Assembly (NCBI GenBank): GCA_025331125.1
Contig: JAOALB010000051.1
Span: 1-64,000, forward strand
Direction of reading: 5' to 3'
DNA length: 64,000 nucleotides
Source: Mycogone perniciosa
Lineage: Eukaryota > Ascomycota > Sordariomycetes > Hypocreales > Hypocreaceae
Position numbers and translations under genes: made by a program. The notes under the pieces were generated by a model that saw nothing but the letters and a program-made list of their open reading frames with translations, was not told where the DNA came from and made no database searches. This document shows positions 11,939-22,128 of this stretch, piece after piece. How positions within the stretch are numbered: position 1 is the stretch's first letter; every line of letters begins with the position of its first letter.

Positions 11939-14065
11939 ATGGATCATGCCTCGAATGCCGACGCAGTGAGGGAGCTTCACGCCGACCTTACTCGAAAATA
12001 CAGGATTCACGCTGCCAAAGTCGACAGCGTCTGGCGTTCTCTCGACCAAGGCCAACGAGCAAAATGTCTTGCTGCCGGTGCACAAGGAGGCGTTGTGCTT
12101 CGACACCCCTTAGATATGTCCCTGGGAAATGTCTACAAATTCATCCCCGAGCTGAATCTGCGTGACATCTCAACTGGGCCTGACTTCCTATTGGATCTCC
12201 TGAAACATCGTGGTACGACGTCCCTATTCCAGCAATATTGTAGTGGCGTCAATGCTGGCCCCGGAGATCGTGACTTCATTCTTGAGATGATGGAGAAAAG
12301 AAATCTTCGGCATGCTGAGCCCTTCAAGAACTGTCATACCTTCTTCTTGGACGATGACCGATATGGAGCGTCTTTTAAGATCAAGTCCGATCACTGTGAA
12401 ACACTGGCTGCTTTCACACCTGCCATTCGGGCCGGCCTCTGCATACCTCAATCAACTGGCGAACTCATCCTGGAGAGGCAGCTTTATCTGTTGCAGGCCC
12501 TCAATATCCTCATTGAGGACATTCTGGACTTGGGTTCTCAGACAAGAGTTAAAAATCAGCGAACAAAAAAGTCCGACCAAGCAGCATCAGCTGCACTTTC
12601 TAAGCTCTCAATTCAAGAGCGGCCGAAGAAGCTCTCCCTTCCAGACCTGATTGCTAGCGCCCAGGATCAAAATGGTTCTCTGGAGGAGTACTTGGGTCTA
12701 CTCTCTACGGAACCAGCTGTGCTTACTCACGCCGTCAATGTTTGGTTCTTCAGCCGACCGGAGCTTGTCGCCGATGACAAAGGTCGTCACTTGCTTCTCC
12801 ACACGGACAAACACATCAGCGGTGCCATCTTCGAGTCGATTCACGCTGCAATTAAAGGCACTGCAATTTGGAATTACATGTGTCGCCTGCTAGCACTCCT
12901 CGAAAGCTCGACTGCTGACAAGGTGTATCGTGCTATTATTCTGCAGGAAATCTCGAACGTGTGTCACCTGGAGTACAGCCGAGCGCAAGCCCTCTTCACT
13001 CGACATGTCCGGACTGGCACATGTTCCAAGTACTTTAAGCGCATACCCAACTCATCCGACAGCGCTGGAAATGCAAAGGTCAATATGAGGATCAACCCGG
13101 AAGAGCTCACCAGAACCAATCCTCAACTTCACTATATGCTCCGCTTGTGCCAGTCCCAGACCAATGCAGCCAAGGCAGTGGAGTGAATCAAGAAACTGAG
13201 TGAACTTTATGAATCCCATCCTATGGACCGAGAGAGCCTACAAGAAAGGGAGGTTGACTCATTGGGAGATTTGGCCGTAATCACTGGATTCATTCAGGAT
13301 TTGTCCCCGATCATCTCGATGCCACCCCTCTCCCGCAAGAAGGGACAAATGTTTGTGTCTAGATGCGAGGATCTAAACGTTGGCCTAAACCCTCTTAGGA
13401 ACAAAGTCGACCTGTGCGACTTTGCAGTTCGTATAGACAATCTTCTTGAACCCGGAATGGCGGAGGGCGCGCTGAAAGAACTTGACAGGTTCATTATCGA
13501 GGAGGCTGGCGCAAAAATGGGATTTCTTTACCAAGATCTCATCGAGGACTGCTTAACTGATCTTCAGGACCAGTACCAACAAGCCAAGGCCAAACTGGAA
13601 AAGACCGACTATGTTCCCCTTCCCGTGACACACCAGCAGCCATGGGATGAGCGAGTCAAGCAACGAAAGGAAAAAGAAAAGACACGTCCCTCTCAGTTAA
13701 CCAAGTTTGAGATCATTATGCCACCCACCACACCTACCCCAGAGGAACCCGCAGTGCCGTCGCAGAAGTTCAAAGTCAGCGCGTCAACTGCTGAAGTATT
13801 TTCCACGCTGTTCAACAAGGCAAAAGCAAGAGGCTCAGTAAACTGGGCAGCTTTTGAGGGAGGCATGGCCGAGTTGGGATTTTCCATCATGCCCAAATTT
13901 GGGTCTGTGTATACCTTTCTACCGCCTGAGAGCATGAAGGTGGAGAAATCGTTCACGGTGCATCGACCACACAAGTCTCGGATTGAAGGATATTTGATAC
14001 CGGTCTATGCACGTCGATTGAAGAGGGTGTACGGATGGGGGGAGACGACGTTTGAAGTTGCATGA
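11939..14065 (+). CDS. 'ipa'-like fungal protein with HicA-like C-terminal domain, interrupted by in-frame TGA
   Basis: One intronless frame of 709 codons containing a single internal TGA at 13184-13186 (codon 416). The first part (VRELHADLTRKYRIHAAKV, VYKFIPELNLRDI, GPGDRDFILEMM) and the part after the stop resemble fungal proteins annotated as 'ipa protein', from memory of the family. The C-terminal 90 residues (GSVNWAAFEGGMAELGFSI, GSVYTFLPPES, HRPHKSRIEGYLIPVYARRL, YGWGETTFEV) look like a HicA-type RNA-binding fold found fused to several fungal proteins. The residue before the stop reads AVE and after it IKKLSELYESHP; Trp is the likely lost residue. A 54-nt GTGAAT...AG intron would remove the stop but has no pyrimidine tract. 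The start is the first in-frame ATG at 11939. Biological role unknown. Confidence 0.75.
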
Positions 14066-14458
14066 TCATGATGGTCAGGATGATCTTCATGACCCATTTC
14101 TAGAAATGGAAATGGATGATCTGGGAAACCGACGTCTGCCTGACAATTCAATGCCATGCGTCACACAAGAGCTTGTTTCTTAAAACCATCAACATATCTG
14201 GCATATAATGACTAGCATGAAGACGACGATACAAAGAACCGCCCCATCTCGTTCCAAGTGAGCACCGAATAAAATGCGTATTCGTTTCATACCGTAGCGG
14301 ATCCATCGGAGCCGTCATACCCACTATTTCGCCGGCACCGATACCTAAGTGCCGGTGGGTGAAGCTCAACCCCCGAGAGGTACTCCGTCAATCTGTATAC
14401 AATTTGTAACAGCAATTCCACTTAGTTCTGAATATACACATGTATCCGGCTCGAAGGG
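14066..14458. other. Convergent 3' flanks
   Basis: No coding sequence recognised. One partial 9-mer (GTACTCCGTC) is at about 14381. Confidence 0.5.
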
Positions 14459-14773
14459 TCAGGGAAGGTGGACACAAACGACCACTCCAACAGTCGCAAC
14501 TGGTCGGCCCGGTTGATGAACATTCTCGCTTCTGGCTGGTGTTCGTTGGGTATGTCCGATGAGTTCGGTTTGCTCAGTATCCTCCCCTATTTATGTCAGT
14601 GCAATGTCCAAGGATAAATTGTGTCCAAAGACGCCTGGCAACGTACCTGTAGAGGCTTTAGGTGCGTTCGATCTAGTACTTTTCTTGCACAACCTCCAAA
14701 GAATGAGGGCCGCTGAGGGGACGGCAACAAAGACCCCTACCTGGGCGATGATCGCTTCGGAGGATAAAGTCAT
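14459..14773 (-). CDS. Small single-pass membrane protein, hypothetical
   Basis: Proposed two-exon gene: 14773-14647 and 14586-14459, joined by a 60-nt intron with GTACGT donor, ACTGAC branch site and AATAG acceptor. Product 84 aa: a short N-terminus, one helix (AQVGVFVAVPSAALILW), then a basic stretch RLCKKSTRS and a polar tail. No family is known. It starts divergently from the Clr5-ankyrin gene and faces the same motif-rich promoter. Evidence is limited to ORF, good splice signals and a plausible helix, so it may be spurious. Confidence 0.35.
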
Positions 14774-15418
14774 TCTCAGTGTTAGGCCAGTGCCAGTTAT
14801 TTCGAATGGGGTTTTAAAGGTCACTTTCCAACTGCATCTTCGGTGGTGATTTTGTGATTTCTATATACTCCTGTTCGTTGCAAATTCTGGCTTCACTCCA
14901 CATTCTGTGCATACGCCTCTTCAAGACTTGCCAGGGTGAACTCTCAGTCACCGCACAGCAGAAAAGCAAATTTTGGCCTGTGTGAGACATGATCAGGATC
15001 AGGGTGCTGGAGGGTGCTGGTCAGCCTCGTTGCTGGCAGCGCCAGAATTTGCGATTCCTTCCAGTGCCTAACCAACGGCTTCCCTGACCACAAATTCCGC
15101 TACGGAACGCAAATTCTGGCAATACTGTACGATCTGTTGAGTATTGCAAATTCTGGAACCGCGAATTTTGGCACCGCAGAGCTCAGCCACGGTATCTGCC
15201 ACGCATCCAGCACCCCTGCAATGCATCTCTGATTGGCTTCGCCATGGCTCGTCATAGCCTCAACGCAAATTTTGGATTCATTGCCAAGATATGAGAGAAA
15301 CAAGCCATGGCCAAATATATAGGTGGTGTTCCTCGCTGTTATTCAGCTTGCCTGATCATTCTCCCATCTTCAATATCGCCTACTCCCAGTAGACTTGTGC
15401 ATACTGTTCAGCACAGAC
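14774..15418. promoter_or_regulatory. Divergent promoter with seven copies of GCAAATT(C/T)TGG
   Basis: Between the small membrane gene (minus) and the Clr5-ankyrin gene (plus). Copies of an 11-mer: GCAAATTCTGG at 14880-14890, 15109-15119, 15146-15156 and, inverted, 15042-15052; GCAAATTTTGG at 14966-14976 and 15265-15275; one-mismatch GCGAATTTTGG at 15161-15171. A near copy, CAAATTCCG, is at about 15091. Exact 11-mers are not expected to recur by chance in 400 bases, so a clustered binding site for a regulator is the simplest reading. The regulator is unknown. Confidence 0.7.
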
Positions 15419-18400
15419 ATGGCGACTGCACCACGTATTCCTGAAGATGAGTGGGATGTCCACAAGGCAGAGATAGTCGCCCTCTACCCGACCATGACTT
15501 TAGCAGAGCTCATGAATCACATGAAGACAAACTATGGATTCTGTCCCACGTTGGTCAATAGTTCTGAGCACCAGAAGTTCAGACTCTAACGTCAGCTTTA
15601 TAGTCACCCTCAATACGTGCGAAAGCTAAAAAATTGGGAGGTTGGAAAAAATGCCACCAAAGAGACGTTGGTATATGCCATCACTCAGGTCCAAAAGCGA
15701 AAACGCAATGGCAAGGAGACTGAGGTCACCATCAAAGGCAGAGTGGTCGGGGCGAAGAAATTGAAGAAGGCAGCAAGAAGATATGGCCGTTCCGGATGTG
15801 ATGCGGGACGGGAATCAGGCAAGTTTCTTCTTTCTCAGCCCGATGCAATTTGGCGGGAAGATAGCTAACACTTTCTTCTAGACCTTCCAGCGGATACCCC
15901 AGATAGTGTGATTGTTCAGACGCCGCCAACAGAGGTAGCTAATTTCGTCGACTGCTCGCGGTTGCCTTGGTTCTAGTTTCAGGATCTCTTAGAATCATCC
16001 GGTAGGTTTCTCGTCGAACTTTTCATTCTTCTGTCTCGTTAACTTTCAAAGTCTGGCATCTCGCTACTGGCAAGAATCCTACCCCAAGCAGGTTCATAAA
16101 TTTTGACTTGTTCCCTAACACATCTATTCCATTGTTGGCGAATGTGAGTGAAGACTTGTCAAGCCTCCCCAATCTTTTTTTAATGCTTTTCCAGGATCTG
16201 AACAATGGGCAGCCTCATTTCCCCATGCTTGAGTCATTTCAACCGATATCAAGCCCTCGGCTCTTTTTGGACTGGGATCCTTCTGAGTCTTCGTCACCGT
16301 CTGGGCAAATAGCGCAGACCAACCGTGAAGCTAGAGTGCTTCTTGGAGAATGCCTAGACAACTCTGTCGACCCGTGTATCCCCGAACACTTCCCCAAAGT
16401 AGCTTCCAACCTGGAGCGTGTCACTATCGAGAGACAAGATGGAGACACTGTGCGTCAAATCCAGGGCTCTGCTATGGAGGCGCCATTCCAGCTACTCCGG
16501 TATGCAGTCTGTCTCTGTTCCAACAACATGCTTAATTACGACACGGTCGACAAACTCCTTACATGGATCTTGCGGAGTGGACTATTCTGGTTTATTGAGC
16601 ACCTCATCGAGAAGAAGACTCCATCGACTCAATTATTTGCCTCCACCCTTCTCGCTAGTGCTGTAAGGTGTAATGAGTCAACCACGATTCGCGCGATGGT
16701 TAGGAAGGATGTCGATCCCAATATTTTTATCAGCACCTGTTACTCTCACAAGACCTCCCCTCTACACAACGCGATACTGCATGGGGATTTGTCTCTTGTT
16801 CGTCTTTTGCTTGATGCTGGAGCTCATGTTAACCTTCTTCACGGTGATCATTTCACTCCGTCACCACTCCGTACCGCAATTACAGAGCGTCCCGACTGTC
16901 CCCTTATCGCGCAACTCCTGATTGACCGCGGCGCGGATGTGAGCGAACAGGTCAAATATTGGCACGCGAGGACATTACTTGTATCTGCTGTGAAAAGTGG
17001 AAATCAAGAACTGCCTCGAATGCTGTTGAAGGCTGGTGCTCGCGTAAATGACACAATAGGGTCTGATGGAACGCCACTCCGAGCTGCGGTAGAGTGCTGC
17101 AATGCCGACATGGTTGAGCTTTTTCAGTGCTGGAGCGAAAGTTCATAGTCCGATTGGCCTGATACCCGAAGACGAACGCAATGAGGCTGTGAGGATACGC
17201 GGCGTGAACTTGTTTAAAACACCACTTCAGTATGCTGCTGCGAAAGGCGACATCGAGATGGTTCTAATTCTTTTGGATGCAGGAGCAGATGTCAATGAGT
17301 TCTCCGCTGAGATTTACGCCGAGTATTTCGGTTTTGGTGGACATGAACGCGACTGTGGCCGTTGTGACGACTGCGCCGACTGCGGTGACTGTGAGAGTTA
17401 TCGTTACTTGAATAATATACGAAGCATCAAAACACCGCTACAAGCAGCAGTATCAAAAGGCGATATTACACTGGTTCGATTACTACTTAGCTTCGGTGCA
17501 GATGTCAATGCGACGGGAGGTTATGGTACGGCAATACAGATTGCATCAGCAGCCGGAAATCTCAAGTTGGTAAAGCTCTTGTTGAGCAAGGGAGCAGATG
17601 TGAATTCTCCCACACAACAGCCTAGAGGTCGAACAGCTCTCCAAGCAGCCGCAAGATTCGGACGCAAGGCCGTAGTTGAGTGCTTGCTCGACACCACTGC
17701 CGATATTAACGCCCCGCCCAGTCACAGAGATGGCCTAACTGCGCTTCAAGCAGCTGTTCAAAATGGAGACCTCGACCTGGTCAAAATCCTAGTCCGGGCT
17801 GGTGCAGATATTAATGCAGATCCATGTCCTGTGAATGGTCGAGTATGCATCCAGGCTGCCGCTGCGACAGGAGATATGCAGATGGTCAACTATCTCCTGG
17901 AGATGAATGCTGATGTTAATGCCCCTACATCAAGAATCAGCGGTGGGCGAACCGCACTCCAAGTCGCAATACAGAAAACCCATATTTCAATCGCTAAAAG
18001 GCTGATTGACAAAGGCGCGAACGTCAATGGGCGGCCAGACTCGCAGGATCAATGTCTAACTCTCCGCGCTGCGATCGAGAACAAGCAATACGACATGATT
18101 CAACTACTACTCAGCCAGGGAGCCAATCCTAATGGCCATACAATTTTGCGGTCTCCCCTTGCGGCTGCCATAATCACCGGGGAAGAAAGAATCGTTCGTT
18201 GTCTTATAGAAGCTGGTGCCGATATCAACAGCTTCTGAAAGCTGGAGCAGATGTTAACGCGTGTGGTTTGGAAATGTGGGGAAAGACAGCCCTGCAAAAA
18301 GCAGTTTATTCAAACAATATTAACCTCGTCAAGCTTCTTATAAATGCCGGCGCCGATATAAACGCCTCCGCGATTGCATCCAGCAGCACAGTCTTACAAG

Positions 18401-18792
18401 ACGCAGCTGAAAGGGGGAGCGTTCACATGGTCGAGTTTCTCCTCTCACAAAACGCCGATGTTAACGAGCCACCCGCCAAAAACTATGGGGCGACAGCACT
18501 GCAAAGAGCCGCTAGAAGGGGCCACATGCCTATCGTCGTGATGCTTCTCAAGGAGGGAGCCGACGTCAACGCTGCACCAGCAGTTAACGGTGGCCGGACA
18601 GCTCTGGAAGCAGCGGCAGAGCATGGGCGCCTCGATATGATGTATTTGATGCTTCAGAATGATGGCGATCCCGAAACCATCGAGACGCGATGCAAGGCGG
18701 CCGCCGAACTGGCTTCATCCGCTGGGCATTTCATCATCGCCAAATTGTTGCGAGAGTGGAAGCCATCTGATGAGCAGCAGGTCCACGTTTGA
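15419..18792 (+). CDS. Clr5-domain ankyrin-repeat protein, broken by two lesions
   Basis: The N-terminus RIPEDEWDVHKAEIVALY ... LMNHMKTNYGF, then HPQYVRKLKNWEV after splicing, is a Clr5 domain (PF14420-type). Exons whose phases all agree: 15419-15549, 15604-15818, 15882-15934, 15983-16001, 16052-16143, 16195 onward. The second intron uses a GC-AG pair with a GCTAACA branch site; reading through it hits a stop. Ankyrin units follow from about 16770 to the end (many copies of LLLxAGADVN). Two lesions break the frame: a one-base shift at a T5 run at 17120-17124 (VELF then SAGAKVH in another frame), and a shift at about 18229-18240 where ADINS meets QLLKAGADVN with most of a repeat missing. The ancestral product was about 1,000 aa. 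Such proteins are usually variable and may work in non-self recognition; that is inference. Confidence 0.75.
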
Positions 18793-19126
18793 AGGGATTC
18801 TTAAACTTGGCCGCCACGTTCTTGGATATCTTGAGTTGACCGAGACGTCCCGGGATCTAATAATAGTATTAGTCAATCCGCCGTATTGGTATGGAGTACG
18901 GAGTAAGCCGATGCATTGTTGCAGAGTAGGGGTTAGCATTCGATCCGTACTAGTAGTGTTAGTGCTCTATGCACCTCATGCGTCTTAGTAAATATCAAGG
19001 CATGGAGTACTTACATCCCCCGTATTAATACGAGATGGGCAATCGACTTAATAATACCTCTCTTCATAAATATCAGCGTCAATCCTCGAGATTTCAACGA
19101 TAAGTCCTTATCACACCTCCCTCACA
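18793..19126. other. Short intergenic, promoter of cyclase gene
   Basis: Holds the 9-mer TACGGAGTA at 18897-18905 and the start-proximal region of the next gene. Nothing else seen. Confidence 0.5.
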
Positions 19127-20200
19127 ATGCCGACTAAACCATCTTTTGACTCCCTGCCGCTCCGCAAGGATGGCCCCCACGGAAACGCCTGGGGCCTGTT
19201 TGGAGAAAACGACCAGCTGGGCATGCTGAATCTCTTGACGCCAGAAGCGACTGCAATTGCCGCTCGGGAGATCGTCGACGGAACTCGGGTCTCCACGGAC
19301 TTGCCGGTCAACCGCCCGCTCAAGCCGTTCTGGGGTAGACAATTGATGCACCACACGATCAAGCCGTGGGAGCCAATGATGATCAACGATGATATCGTCA
19401 CGTTCAACACGCAGAGCAGTACGCAGTGGGATGGGTTCAGGCACTTTGCTTACCAGAAGGAGAAGCTCTTCTTTAATGGGAAAAAGCAGGAAGACTTCGG
19501 CACGTCTACTGTTAATGGGACTCACGGTAAGCCGGCCTTGGCGGGAACCACATTCGGTGCATGATGGATTGAGAAAGCTAAGGAAGCACACGCATCAGAA
19601 TGGGTTAGGAATGGCGGCATTGTAGGACGTGGTGTCTTGCTGGACTATGCGTCCTGGGCAGATGCCAAGGGCATCGAAGTCAAGCCATTCACCGCGGCAT
19701 CCATCAGCCTCCAGGACCTCAAAGAAGTAGTCGCCAGCCAAGGAACTACCTTCAAAGACGGCGACATTCTCATCATTCGCACCGGCTGGACACGTGCCGT
19801 CAACAGGCTGACCGAGGATGAATGGACCGCAATGGCTAGCCTCCCAGACCCTCCTTGCATCGGGCTCCAGCAGTCAGAGGAAATGCTCCGATGGCTGTGG
19901 GATAACAACTTTGCCGCCGCCGCGGGAGATCAGGCCGGTCTGGAGACATGGCCTTGCCAGAATACAGATTACTATTTCCATGAGTGGCTCATTGCTGGAT
20001 GGGGAATGCCTATCGGAGAGCTGTTTGACTTGGAGCGGTTGAGCGAGGAGTGTCGCAAGAGGAAGAGATGGACCTTTTTCTTCAGCAGCATGCCATTAAA
20101 GGTAGAGTCCAACGCTTCCTAGCTGATGAATCGTTACTAACGAGCTATCTAGGTCGTGGGCGGTGTTGCTACTCCTCCGAATGGAGTAGCTATCTTTTGA
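19127..20200 (+). CDS. Cyclase-family (kynurenine formamidase-like) hydrolase with in-frame TGA
   Basis: Metal-dependent hydrolase of the cyclase family (PF04199-type), cytosolic by appearance. Two exons, 19127-20101 and 20153-20200; the 51-nt intron has a TTACTAAC branch site. The last exon encodes VVGGVATPPNGVAIF, the usual family C-terminus. Motifs: WGLFGENDQLGMLNLLTPE near residue 22, QSSTQWDGFRHFAY at the metal-site region, GGIVGRGVLLDYASW, GDILIIRTGWTRA, AAGDQAGLETWP, HEWLIAGWGMPIGELFDL. Length 340 codons, normal. A TGA at 19562-19564 (codon 146) interrupts between GTTFGA and WIEKAKEAHASEWV. Alternatively a 42-nt intron (19558-19599, GTGCAT...CATCAG with a GCTAAG branch-like site) removes it and joins GTTF to EWVRNGGIVG in frame. 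That rescue is possible but the intron would be at the minimum size. Confidence 0.82.
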
Positions 20201-20343
20201 TCGAGGAGGCGGCTTCAAGCGTAGCGGTGGATTACTGGAGTCAGTTTACGAAAATATTCGGATATGCTCTCTTACATATGGAAGCTCACGATATTCATGG
20301 TAAATGGTAGATTTTGAACCACCACACAGCGATGTGCCCATTC

Positions 20344-21447
20344 TCATGCAATGCCTGCCTCCCTCTCAACCTCCTCTTTGCTGAGTGACCACTTGTCTTG
20401 GAGCTTCTTGTCAAGAGACTTCTCGTATACGTGCTTGCCCCACCACTCTCCCCAGCTTGTGAGGAAGATCCTCTCGGGATCCTCGGGGAAGTCTGACCTA
20501 GTGAAGGCTGCGAGAATGCTCCGTGCACCTTGCAAATCACCAGCGTTAGCTTCATCTGTTTGACCAGGCGAGGGTCAACCTACCTTCAGCAACTGATTTG
20601 GCATCGGGCATGGCCATAGTGAGCCCCATGTCGCTTCCGACTCCGGTGTTGGGGATAAGCCCTGGTGAGACCGCGACAATGTCACAGATGCCCGTGAGCT
20701 GTCGACGCCACCAGTGGGCACTCAGGAGCTGAATGAACTTGGTGCTGGAGTAGACGGTGCCTTTGTTTGCACCGGACCCTCCTTTGAGGACGGCATCAAG
20801 AATGCCTATGGGGATGTCATTGTCAGTGTGATTCAATCCCTACTTGAAAGGAGCCACGTACTTGGGTCTGAGACGCCGCGTACGCCTCCAGATGAGACGA
20901 TGACGATGCGCGACTTGGAGGACACGACTTTTTCTTTCAGCAGGTGGATGAGGTAGTGCTGAGCTACACAAGTTGTCAGCTTCAGTTCGGCTCTATACGA
21001 ATCAACGGCACTCGATGTGCTCACAGAAATGGTTCACGATTAACGCCTCGCACCACTTGGATCCATGCAGCCCCAACTTCTCAGCTCCCTCGCCGATGGC
21101 AGCATTTAGCAGGAGGTAGTCCACCTTATCCTCTCCAACCTTTTCAAGCACCTGCTGCGCGAAGGTCTGGACAGTCTTCAAATCAGACAGCTCCAGTGGT
21201 AGCACAGTTACAGCATTGGTCGATCTGTCAAACTGGAGTGCATCATAGGCGGTGATTGTGCGTTGGGGGTTTCTGGCACCAAGGATGACATTGTACGGCT
21301 GCTCTTGTTCGAGGAGCTGCTTGATGGCTTCAAAGCCCTGTGACACAAGTCAGTTTCATAAATGAGAACAGGAATGAATGGTTTGTGCTTGTGTACCAAG
21401 CCTGAAGAAACGCCTGTGGCGACTATGGTCTTTGCGGGGACAGCCAT
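20344..21447 (-). CDS. Short-chain dehydrogenase/reductase (protochlorophyllide reductase-like branch)
   Basis: NAD(P)-dependent oxidoreductase, 290 aa in five exons: 21447-21397, 21337-21025, 20963-20862, 20805-20584, 20528-20344; four introns of 55-61 nt, all phases consistent. After splicing, the cofactor motif reads TGVSSGLGFEAIKQLL (residues 11-26). NAAIGEGAEKLG follows, then VNHFSQHYLIHLL, IVIVSSGGVRG with the catalytic Ser, and VYSSTKFIQLL with the catalytic Tyr and Lys. VSPGLIPNTGV comes after that. The C-terminal tail includes TSWGEWWGKHVYEK. The ATG at 21447 is close to the nucleotide-binding motif, as usual. It is tail-to-tail with the cyclase gene, 143 bp apart. Substrate unknown. 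Confidence 0.92.
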
Positions 21448-22128
21448 TTCTCTGTGCAATCAGTGAAGCGAGAATGAGTTCTGATAGGTACGATACGGAG
21501 CACTTTGCACACTTTCAGTATGAGGTTTTATATCCGTTAGCAGGTTGCTGCTATCTATGAATACTGTCTACTCCGTACGGAGTATACCTAGCCTGATTAC
21601 CAACTCTTAGCGACCTGTAAAGTGTTTACGCAGACAATATCTGCCTGAAGAAGACTCATGACTGATTTCTAAGCAGCCCCAAAATAATGGCCATTTTCTG
21701 GCACAGAAACGGCCATCTCCGCACCCATAGATAGCAAGGCCACCAAAGCGGTTTTAAATGCAACAGTGATAGCTGAACAGGTAGTCGATAGTGGTGAAAC
21801 ATTCTGCACCCAAGGTAAGTGAGTCAAGCAGCAAAGGGCAATTTCCAATATTACTACGAAGTACGTGCACGTCATCTGCTTGCGGTGAATCTTTCATCTC
21901 TGTGAATGCCTTGTCGATTTCAAGGTGGATACTATCATGCTTGTATTTACCTATGTATTGATCACACCAAACCATATAAACTCCCTAAGCCCCCAAGATA
22001 CACCCCAGTGGGGAGCAGGATATCTCCAAGTGCGACGCCCTTTGCAGAAGGACTCGCGAAGAAATCGAAGACGAAAAAAGACAAACAAGCACACCAAATG
22101 AAGAAAATTAACCGCCTTTACCCTTCAC
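21448..22128. other. Intergenic, contains perfect 9-mer palindrome
   Basis: No gene seen. The promoter of the SDR and the 3' flank of the peptidase lie here. Confidence 0.5.
21569..21584. repeat. Perfect 16-bp palindrome TACTCCGTACGGAGTA
   Basis: Two inverted copies of the dispersed 9-mer overlap by two bases. It lies about 120 bp upstream of the SDR start. Confidence 0.85.
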
